From Ahaetulla prasina (lineage: Eukaryota > Chordata > Lepidosauria > Squamata > Colubridae): 64,000 nucleotides of DNA. Shown here piece after piece: positions 55,574 to 64,000 of this stretch (the first letter of the stretch is position 1; each line of letters starts with the position of its first letter). The notes under the pieces are model-generated. The model searched no databases, was not told the origin of the DNA, and saw only the letters and a list, made by a program, of their open reading frames with translations. The position numbers and the translations under genes were made by a program. Location: positions 191,403,436 to 191,467,435 of the forward strand of contig NC_080539.1 in the NCBI RefSeq assembly GCF_028640845.1. Direction: 5' to 3'.

Positions 55574-56729
55574 TCGGCCGAAGGAAACTTTTGGAACACC
55601 AGCCGCAGATCACATTTTACTTTAGGCCTTGCTCCTCCCACTGTTTCCATTGTAGTAGTTGCCAGTTGTTGGTGTGCCTTCATCTCTTGTTCCTTGCGTT
55701 TAACAGCAGCTCTTGTCAGCCTTTGTTCTTTTGAATCTAAACCCGTTGTAGGTATTTCCAACACTTGTAATAAATCTTCTTCCATCACAATCTGTTCTTG
55801 TACCTGCTTCACTTCTCTTTTCTTCACTTCAGCCTCCCTTCTTCTAGCTTCCAATGGGGGAAGACTTCCAACTTTTAATACCTCAACATAAAATTCTCTT
55901 GCTTTTCCAACTGTATTGAGACGATGTACTTTCCCTGCATAATATACTATTATACCAGTTGGAATATCCCATCTATATTCAATCTGATGTTTTTTAAGTT
56001 CATTCACCAGGAAGGCAAATTCCTTCCTAGCCCTTAACATTTTTGGTGGAATTTCCTTTAATATCAAAATATCTTGACCAGCAATCTGAATCTTCTCCCC
56101 TTATATGAAGCTTGCAAAATCTGATTTCTCACTGTTCTGTTTGTAAAATAAATAACAACATCCCTTGGCAACTTTTTTTGCCTTGCTATCCAAGAATTCA
56201 CACGATATATTTTATCAATTTGATAAGCCACATCTGCTGGACGAGCTGCTAATATCTCAGCAAATACTTCAGAAAAAATTTCCCTTAAATTCTCTTCCTT
56301 ATTTTCTTTCAAACCTCGAATTCTAAGAGCAAATTCCATATTTCTATATTGTATCAAAACTATTTCATCCTCTGTTTTTTCCATTTTACTTTGAAATTCA
56401 TCCATTTTATTTTCTAATTTTAAATTATGTTGCTTAATTTCTTCAACCTCCTCTTCTAATAAAATCACATTCGTTGCCAAACTTCGTACTGCCATTACAA
56501 ATCCTTCTTTAACTTCTTTATTTCCCACTTGAATTTCTGATATCTGCTCTTTCATTTCAGTCATCTCATCAGTTATTACTTTAAATTTTTCTTCTATAAA
56601 GCCTTTTAAGTTCTCTTGTAAAGCCTCTAAATTCAATGTTCTAGTCTCTGCTGTATGAGCTGGAGAGGCACCAGCTGATAAAGTTCCAGAGCTCTTTGTT
56701 ACAGTAGACTTTAATTGTTTGGCTGCCAT
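55561..56729 (-). pseudogene. L1 ORF1, one frameshift
   Basis: ORF1 of the inverted half begins at 56729 (MAAKQLKSTVTKSSG). It has a coiled coil (residues about 30-135), the RNA-recognition region (FALRIRGLKENKEENL, LPRDVVIYFTNRTVRNQIL) and, after a single frameshift near 56064-56100, the C-terminal domain (RARKEFAFLVNELKKHQIEY) and a long E/K-rich tail ending in ADNGN. It overlaps the ORF2 start by 11 nt. It would be about 390 residues, longer than the 316-codon ORF1 at 43 kb because of the tail. Confidence 0.9.
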
Positions 56730-56825
56730 CTTCTATAAAATTATTTATTTATTTATTTCCAACTTAATATTCACTTTAAATCTTCTTAATCTCTGAGAAA
56801 CACAGTCTTTTAAAGCAGTATTTAA

Positions 56826-57236
56826 AAATATTGGAAGAAAAAAGAATTACCCACAATAGAAGAATGGATATTGAAAGTTTCCAATTTGGCTGAGATGGCT
56901 AAAATCTCAGCCTTCTTGAAAGACAGTACTCAAGAAAAATATTTAAATGAATGGAAGAACTGGATTGATTATATTCAAAATAGATATCGGATTAAGAAAT
57001 TTCGGATTGCTTTTGAATGAAGGATGTTATTTTTGATTTTAATGGAAGAAGTCAGGTTATGTGAGAGAGAAAGATTATAATTGTGTTAGATTTTAAAAAG
57101 TTTAATGTATGACTGTTTTGTTTAAGGAACTATACCTTGTGTTTGCTCCGGGAAGTCCGGGGAGGGGTTTAGGAGGGGAGGGGAGGGGAAAAATTTAATT
57201 GTTGTAAAACTTTTTTAATAAAAAAAAAAAAATCTC
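56826..57236 (+). mobile_element. L1 3' fragment (411 bp) nested in the inverted 5' UTR
   Basis: A sense L1 3' end: the last ORF2 codons (LPTIEEWILKVSNLAEMAKI, YIQNRYRIKKFRIAFE), the G-rich 3' UTR (57159-57188) and an A tail to 57236. It interrupts the 5' UTR of the inverted half, so it postdates that insertion. Confidence 0.88.
57159..57188 (+). other. G-quadruplex-prone tract, L1 3' UTR
   Basis: Five G4 runs separated by short spacers, in the 3' UTR of the nested L1 fragment. Equivalent tracts are at 60380-60410 and, as C-runs, at 13323-13368 and 41917-41960. Confidence 0.75.
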
Positions 57237-57782
57237 CCCTAGATTCTATCAGCAGGCAGCAAAGAGTTAAAGAGTTAAAGCAGCAAGTAACATGCAAATT
57301 ACCAACTGCAGACGGCAAACGCTGAAAGTATCACTTTCGCTTTCCACTCGTTAGCTTGTTAACAATTCGCCTCCATGTTCTTGCTGTTTTCAAGCTTGTT
57401 ACAAAGTAACGGGAATCGGCAGCTACTTGCATAAAGTTCTCCCACTTTCGTTCTGTCCGGTATAATCCTTTATTGTCCAAAATAAATCTCGGCGTTTGGT
57501 CGTGGTGATTGGTTCCGCCAAAGCAGAAGAATCCTCGGATCTGGAGCACTTCGGGTTACTGGAGGGAACTTAACCCTTCAAACCCCTTTTTTCTCAGGGG
57601 CTTTAGGGAAATTCAACCTCTGCCCTCAGCTCACCACCTTCTCCTTCTCCCGAAGAGGGGGTTTTCCGAACCGCTGGACAGCAGATTTAAGCTGTCCTAG
57701 CGATTCCACATAATCCAGAGGTTGGTGATCATAAAGATCACCGCCATCACCTACGGTGCCAAACCGGAAGTCTTTGTGAGCT
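57237..57782 (-). mobile_element. L1 5' UTR (promoter region), inverted
   Basis: The minus strand starts GACTTCCGGTTTGGCACCG at about 57773 and runs to the nested fragment. It is GC-richer than the coding parts and resembles the 5' UTR at 43914-44545 in order and motifs (ACCGGAAGT start, GGGCTT...GAGGT). It would hold the L1 internal promoter. Confidence 0.8.
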
Positions 57783-60229
57783 TACAGAAAATCAAAGAGA
57801 ATAACTGAATCAATTAATTACTTCAGAGGAAATTTTGTTAGCAATTAAGCAACTTAAAATTGGTAAAGCACCAGGTACAGATGGCTTAACAGCTATTTAT
57901 TATAAAAATTTACAAAATGAGATGGTTGAACCACTTAAAGAGTTATTTAATAAAATTCAAATGGGAGGAGATGTTCCTCCTTCATGGAGGACAGCCTTTA
58001 TTTCGTTAATACCGAAGGAAGAACGAGATGGTATTAAAGCAGAGAATTATAGGCCTATATCACTTTTAAATACTGATTATAAGATATTTGCCAAGATACT
58101 TGCTAATAGATTAATGCCAGTGATGAATCAAATAATTCATAATGATCAGTCAGAATTTATTAAGGGTAGGCAGATGAGATATAATGTGAGGCAAATTGTA
58201 AATTTACTTGAATATTTGGAACGAAACAACCAAATCTCAGCGGCATTTTTTTTTTTGGATGCTGAAAAAGCTTTTGATAGATTGGACTGGCAGTTTCTGT
58301 TTAAAGTAATAGAAAAAATGCAATTTGGGGATTATTTTATCCACGCAATTAAGGCAATATATCAGAAGCAAACAGCACAAATAATAGTAAATGGTGGGTT
58401 AACAGAAATTTTTAAAATTGGGAAAGGGACGAGACAGGGATGTCCCCTGTCTCCATTACTTTTTATTTTAACTTTAGAAATTCTTTTGAATAAAATACGT
58501 AGCTCCGATCAAATAAAGGGAATTAGAGTTAAACATCAAGATTACAGATTAAGAGCTTTCGCAGATGATTTGGTTGTTACTGTATCTCAACCAACATACT
58601 CAGCTACTGGTTTAAAAGATATAATTGGTCAGTATGGTAAAGTATCTGGATTTAAGGTGAATCAGCAAAAGACAAAGATGATAACTAAAAATATGAATAT
58701 ACAACAAAAAGAAGAGTTAGAAAGAACTACAGGTTTTGAAATCGTTAAAAAGGTTAAATATTTAGGAATATATATTACAGCCTCAAACGTCAAATTATAT
58801 AAAAATAATTATGAGGTATTGTGGCAGAAGGTATGGAAAGAAATGGAGAGTTGGAAGAAGTTACAACTATCCTTGTTGGGAAGAATAGCGGCTATAAAAA
58901 TGAATGTTTTGCCCAGGTTTCTATTTTTATTTCAAATGATACCGGTGCTTAAGAATGATATCAAATTACAGGAATGGCAAAAGGGGGTTAATAATTTTGT
59001 ATGGATGGGCAAAAAACCAAGAATAAAATTAAAAATAATGCAGGATACAAGGGAAAGGGGGGGTCTTAAAATGCCTAACTTGAAATTGTATTATGAAGCA
59101 GTTGTTTTATCATTAATTACTGATTGGATTAATTTAACTGAGGAAAGAGTTTTGAATATAGAAGGGTATGGTTTGTTATATGGGTGGCATGCCTATTTAT
59201 TATATGATAAGAAAGTAGATAAAATATTTAAAAATAATATAATTAGAAATGCATTATTGAGGGTTTGGAGGAAATATCAATATAAATTAGATGGAAAGAT
59301 TCCAATATGGGCAATCCCGAGACACATGATAGAAAATATAAATATATATCAAAAGATGGAGGTAGTTACCTATAAAGAACTTCTTTGTATGGAAAAGGGG
59401 GAATTACAATTAAAATCCAGAGAAAAGATGGGGGAAGAAGGGAAAAATTATACATGGTTCCAATATGGACAATTACAAGCTAGATGGAAATTAGATCAAA
59501 AAATAGGTGTTAAGCAAACTGAGGATAATTTGTTAAAACAAATGAGAGATCAAGGCCAACAGCATATTAAGAGGTTGTATAATGTATTAGTAGAAATAGA
59601 CTCAGAGTCCGAACTAGTTAAGGATTGTATGATTAAGTGGGCACAAAATTTTCAGCAACCAATAATGTTGGAAACTTGGGAAAGAATTTGGGTGAGGAAT
59701 GTTAAATTTACACAAGCGCAAAATATGAGAGAAAATTTTATAGGATGTTTTATAGATGGCATTTAGACCCCAAAAAGTTGTCTTGTATGTATCCTAATGT
59801 ACAGGCTAAATGTTGGAGATGCGATTGTGAAGATGCTACTTATTACCATATATGGTGGACTTGTAAAAAAGTTAAAGCATTTTGGATTAAAGTATGGTGG
59901 ATTATGCAGAATATTTTGAAAAAGAAGATTAAGTTTACACCGCAGTTCTTTCTACTAGGAATAATTATGGACTGTACAGCTATAGAGATTAATTGATTTT
60001 GAACTTAATAACAGCCGCAAGACTTTTGATTGCTCAGTATTGGAAGAAAGAAGAATTACCTACAATTGAAGAATGGACACTCAAAGTATCAAATCTGGCA
60101 GAGATGGCAAAAATCTCCGCTTACTTGAAAGACTATACACTAGAAAAATATATTTTAGAATGGAAAATGTGGATTGATTATATTCAAAATAAGTATCAGA
60201 TAAAAAAATATCGAATAGCATATGAGTAA
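57783..60229 (+). pseudogene. L1 ORF2 C-terminal part: RT and C-domain
   Basis: The second part of the inverted L1's ORF2. An early TAA (in RE-stop-LNQLITSEE) is followed by a 643-codon open stretch from 57835. The RT is complete: GKAPGTDGLTAIYYK, FISLIPKEERDG, FLDAEKAFDRLDWQF, GTRQGCPLSPLLFILTLE, catalytic FADDLVVTV, KYLGIYI. The C-terminal domain has CWRCDCEDATYYHIWWTC after a frameshift at about 59745, and a second frameshift at about 59995 leads to the final YIQNKYQIKKYRIAYE. Three small defects make this one of the best preserved L1 ORF2 sequences here. With the endonuclease part it sums to about 1250 codons. Confidence 0.93.
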
Positions 60230-60803
60230 ATTTAGGAAATATTTTGTATTAGATATATTTCTGAAGGAGAGGGGAATTGAGAGTGTGACTAAGTGTGGTG
60301 TGACTAGAGATTATAATTTAGGAATTATTTTGGATTATGATTGTTAGTTTTGATACCCTGCATTTTGTTCTGGGAAGTCGGGGTGGGGGGTGGGGGGTAA
60401 GGGGGAGGGGAATTGGGCGGGGTTTGGTAGAGATGGAGTGATGGTTAATGTACAGGGATTATTGAAGATGTATAAATATAATTAATGTAGGGTCGGGTCT
60501 GCCTAGTTACCATTTTAGAACGGTGAGGAGGGAGAAAAGAGAGGGTAGGAGGTAGGAAAGAGGAGAAGAGGAAGGAAGAGGGATAGAAGAGGGAGAAGGA
60601 AGGTGTAGGGTGGAGGGAGGAGTGGATGTAGATAAGAGAAGGAGAGGAAGGTTTGGAAAGTAAAAGAAGGTAGAAGAGGGAAGAGTGTTAAAAAGGGTGG
60701 TGGTGACTGGGCAAGCCCGACTAATTGTATATAACTGTACATTGGATGATTTATTTGATATGATTGTAAAAATAAAACTTTTTATAAAAAAAAAAAAAAA
60801 AGA
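60230..60803 (+). mobile_element. L1 3' UTR with G-rich and polypurine tracts
   Basis: Contains a G-quadruplex-prone stretch (60380-60410), a polypurine tract (60520-60690) and an AATAAA signal at about 60770, then a poly(A) tail. The tail abuts the 17-bp duplication. Confidence 0.88.
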
Positions 60804-60820
60804 AGAAGTGGCTGAGCCAC

Positions 60821-61490
60821 CCAAGCAGTTGTCATCACAGGCAGCCCAAGTCAGCGCATCAGTTCCACTCTTAGATCGCCATATGGTCGCATCTCTCTCT
60901 CAACCAGTTAACTGATGGGCTGTGAAGGGCGTTTAGGTATTTCCATTTCCTTTGCTTATCCCACTCAGCAGTCTTCTTCATCTTTTATCTTGGGACAAGG
61001 GTGGACGGTAATCGATGGGACCTCAAGGGGAATTCTGCTTCAGCAGCCTTTGGCACATCCCTGCACCAGGTCTCAGCCTCTGCAATCATGGCATTTTGGG
61101 CCTCTCCACATGGACCTTTGGCCTGGTCACCAATGGGAGGATCGCCTCTTCAGTCTGACCTGCCAGCTGCATGGCCCCAGCCGAAGCAGCGCTAGGTTTA
61201 GCAGCCTTCCCCTGCCTTCTCCATCGCTGATTTTCCCTGAGTCTTTTCCATCCTCCTGGTGTTGTCAGGTGGGTGGGTGGGGCTCAGGACCTCATGATAG
61301 ATTCAGGAGAGTGGGTTTAGCATTAGTTCCAACTAATGACCCCTAGCAAATCAGATCTCTGAGACTAGAATCCTCCTCAAAGATCTTCGTTATTGAGTAC
61401 ATCATATCAGCACTGCTTCAACGGAAAACTAACTCTAAATCTTGCCTACAGTTTCAGTATAATTAAAATAGGAAATAACCCCATCCTTAA
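60821..61490 (-). other. Possible gypsy gag N-terminal region
   Basis: Before the L1 inserted, this sequence was contiguous with 53613-54274. No conserved protein block is recognised, only an A/P/S/G-rich composition on the minus strand. A gag N-terminus is an inference from adjacency. Confidence 0.35.
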
Positions 61491-61493
61491 GTG

Positions 61494-63130
61494 TCACAGG
61501 TCACATTGGCCGATTGGGTTACTTGGCAGGCTCTCCGGGCACTCCTTCCCTGACCTTATCCATTGCCAGTAGAGATGACATTGGTTCTCATGAGAAAGCT
61601 CTGTTGTGTCTATAAGGCATACCAACTCCTCCATCCTTCCCCCTCTGTGTGGCAACTGAGGAACAGGAAAATAGCTATTGCCAGGTTCATTTTGAAGTTG
61701 ACTAGAGAGCTTCCAAAGGGTCGTAAGTGCTTCCAGATTCTTGTGATCAGTCCATACTTTAAATGGCACTTTGCTCCCCTCTGGAAGGTGGTGCCAGGTT
61801 AATAGTGCCCAACAGATGACAAAAGCCTCCTTCTCCCACACCATCCAGCGTCTTTCAGGGTTGGTGAATTTTCTGGAGGTGAATGCATATGATTGCAGGT
61901 TTCCCTCCCTGTTCTTCTGGAGGAGAACTGCACTCATGGATACATCACTAGCATCAGCCTAGCTAATAAAAGGCTGGCTAGGGTGTTTTAGGACCAGTTC
62001 CTCCACAAACATCCACTTGAGCTTCTCGAATGGCCCTTGGCATTCCATAGTCCACTCTAGGGGTTGGCTAGGCCACATCACTCCTGACTTTTCCTGTCTT
62101 CAATAGTTCAGTGATCTGCAAGGCTGTCTTGGCAAAGGAGGAGATGAACTGTTGGTAGAAGTTTGTGAACCCAGGAAGCTTTGCAGCTGTTTGCAGATTT
62201 GAGGGTGTTGACATTCCAGAATGGCTTTCACTTTTCCTGGGTCCATTTCCACCCCTTTGCTAGATATTCTAGATAGTCAAGGCAGGTCTTGTGGAACTCA
62301 CATTTCAACAGCTTGGCATACAGGTTTGCATTCAGGAGTTTTTTAGCACCTGGCAAACCAGCATGACGTGCTCCTCCATCATTTCAGTGAAGATGAGGAT
62401 GTCATCTAAATAAATTAGGACCCCCTTATACAATTGATCATACAGCACCTCATTAATCAGCTGCATAAATATGGCAGGGGCCCCTTACATCCAGATTGGC
62501 ATCACTTTGAACTGGAAACTCCCCAGCAGGCAATTAAATGCAGTCTTCCACTCATCCCCCTCTTTGATTCTCACTTTATAATATGCCTCTCTCCGGTCCA
62601 ACTTGGTGAAGATCTTTCCCTTTGCCAGGTGGGCCAGCATGTCCTTCATTAAGGGGAGAGGGTACATGTTCTCCACACACACACAGTTTATTTCCCTAAA
62701 ATCAATGCATAATCTCATCATCCTATCCTTCTTTTTGTTGAACAGTATGGGGGCCACCTAGCAGGATTTAGCCAGTTGGATGAAACCTCTGGCTAGGTTT
62801 TGTTAATGTACTCTTAACACCTTCATCTCTCTTGAGGCCATGGAATACATCTTTGGCTTAGGAAATTTCACTGCAGGCAGGATTTCAAACGCACAATCAG
62901 TGGGGTGGTGGGAGAGCAGCACATCACATTCCTTCTCACTGAATACTTCTGCTAGGTCCCGGTACTCTTTTGGGATGGAATGGGTCCATGGTATCCGCTC
63001 CTACACAATTTTCAAGCACTCATTCTCCTTAAGGTCTGCCCTCTGCAGGGCAGCTCCTTTCTCAGGACCATTTTGAGGGGGGAATGGGCCTTTTCCTAGT
63101 CTCATTTTCCTATCTCCCCCTTCCCACTTG
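61494..63130 (-). pseudogene. Ty3/gypsy pol fragment (RT and RNase H)
   Basis: Minus strand, 5' to 3'. The protease-RT linker at about 62980-62850 has KEYRDLAEVFSEKECDVLLS and LPAVKFPKPK. RT at 62757-62485 has LFNKKKDRMMRLCIDFREIN, ENMYPLPLMKDMLAHL, KIFTKLDRREAYYKVRIKEG and FNCLLGSFQFKVMP; the TKLDLR box has R for L. The second catalytic box (VLIYLDDILIFT-like) can be read at about 62420-62395. RNase H follows at 61937-61494 (YAFTSRKFTNPERRWMVWEK, FKVWTDHKNLEALTT). Integrase is not seen. Several stops and frame changes show an old, inactive copy. Confidence 0.9.
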
Positions 63131-63221
63131 TCAGGTCCCACTTGTCTAGCCAGGACGATCACAGAATTACAACCTCAGTCATTTTTGGGATTATCACGAA
63201 GCGCATAGTCTCCCAATATTG

Positions 63222-64000
63222 ATGTCAAGGTTTCAACCAATACCCTAATAAAATTAAGAGTCTCAAGCCATTTAGCAAGAAAAATCCAGTTGTTTATTAG
63301 GAGCGCCATGTCGGCAAGACCTAGGTGAAGCCAGCTCTGGCTTCACCCAATTAATGCCTTGCCTCTGACCCTGTTCCCCCTCCCCCCCAGAGTGTGTCAC
63401 CAGTCACATTTCCCAACAAAGCAATTTCACAGATTGTAGAAGTCACTCCCTCCAGCTGTTGCGGGTCTCTGAGGAGATGGCCTTGACTTTGGCCAGCTAG
63501 GTTGTGTCTTGTTTTAACTGAGGTGTGAATTCCTTAGTGCAACTGCGAGGCACAATTTCCATCCCCTGCCTATGGCAACTCGGGATCAGGTCAGGAAAGC
63601 TTCACGAGTTGACAATTGACCCATCTCTAACCTCACTTGCTGGGTTAGGTACATTGCGGGAGATTCTCCTATAAGTGATCTGTCAACCTGCTCATGGCTT
63701 GGAGCAGTTTCTTTGCTTGGATCCCCAGTCTTAGCACTGTTGGTAGGCTAATTAGCCAACAGGTGCAGCTTTAGTATATTAGGGCATCCATCTCTCCCCC
63801 AACTTTGGCACTATGAGTTTTGCTGGGATGGGGAAGGAGCAGAAGGTTTCACTTACCATCGAGTTGCCTTTGCCTTCGTCCTTGCTATCATAGGGGCAGT
63901 TTGCTGAGTTCCCTCTCCCTTGCTTGAGGGGGAAGAGACCTCAATGGCCTGGCACACCAAATTTGGCTTCTCTTGACTTCTGCTGAGGTCTTTTTGACTT
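63222..64000 (-). mobile_element. LTR-like sequence upstream of the gypsy pol
   Basis: On the minus strand this block precedes pol and ends ...CCTTGACA at 63222. It has an AATAAA hexamer about 75 bp before that end, and a leader-like GGGAGACTATGCGCTTCG follows. It could be the 5' LTR, with gag and protease deleted between it and RT. The other LTR border was not found and the sequence runs to the window edge, so this is tentative. Confidence 0.35.

Larger units (their letters stand above)
54275..60803 (+). mobile_element. Full-length L1 with 5' inversion (twin priming)
   Basis: The exact 17-bp duplication AGAAGTGGCTGAGCCAC at 54258-54274 and 60804-60820 bounds one insertion. Its left part (54275-57782) is an inverted L1 5' half: 5' UTR, ORF1 and ORF2 codons 1 to about 432. 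Its right part (57783-60803) is the remaining ORF2, 3' UTR and poly(A) in sense. The two ORF2 parts meet in sequence (YLQQQNI, then the LNQLITSEEILL block), the signature of twin priming. A 411-bp L1 3' fragment later inserted at 56826-57236. Net length is about 6.1 kb, so the copy was full-length. Confidence 0.95.

Noticed and set aside
60520..60742. Antisense proline/leucine-rich frames opposite the L1 3' UTR
   Set aside because: Composition artefact of the polypurine tract.
1..64000. tRNA-derived SINEs, tRNA or rRNA genes
   Set aside because: I looked for A/B-box pairs and cloverleaf-like sequence at repeat starts and saw none convincing; a covariance-model scan would settle this.

Overview
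This is AT-rich vertebrate nuclear DNA, most likely from an advanced (colubroid) snake. It has spliced exons with canonical GT/AG borders, no operons, and a dense squamate-type repeat load: L1, CR1, L2-like, Rex1/L3 ('Snake1'-type) LINEs ending in (AATAG)n, a Penelope-like element, DIRS, Ty3/gypsy and hAT MITEs. The (AATAG)n-tailed LINE is the main pointer to a snake. The species call is inference.

Host gene: the only host gene found is the 3' end of an ABCA-subfamily transporter on the + strand, best matched to ABCA12. Six exons (1883-2017, 18784-18887, 29052-29144, 30154-30259, 31477-31614, 36593-36670) join in frame to 217 codons plus a stop. They encode the distal half of the second nucleotide-binding domain and the C-terminal tail. 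A polyadenylation signal lies at 37005-37010. No second host gene was recognised in the remaining 27 kb.

Introns: the 16.8-kb intron after the first exon is almost filled by one antisense full-length L1 (2119-16157, exact 16-bp target-site duplication). That L1 is itself interrupted by an L2-like LINE, a nearly intact Snake1-type LINE and a second L1. The next intron holds a CR1, an L1 with its reverse transcriptase deleted in frame, and a hAT MITE inserted into another copy of its own family. The last intron holds a CR1 split by an inverted Penelope pair and a Snake1 3' fragment.

3' flank: a CR1 is split by a 511-bp hAT MITE with a perfect 8-bp duplication. After a possible LTR comes an antisense DIRS element (about 40.7-48.5 kb) hit by two L1-derived insertions. 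One keeps an intact ORF1 but has no ORF2 catalytic region (HAL1-like); the other is a 1-kb non-coding L1 derivative. At 54275-60803 a full-length L1 shows a 5' inversion (twin priming) with a 17-bp duplication, apparently inserted into gypsy gag-like sequence. Ty3/gypsy pol remnants and LTR-like sequence close the window.

Overall, the window is a stratified record of retrotransposition around a single transporter gene. All family and subfamily assignments were made by reading motifs, without database searches.
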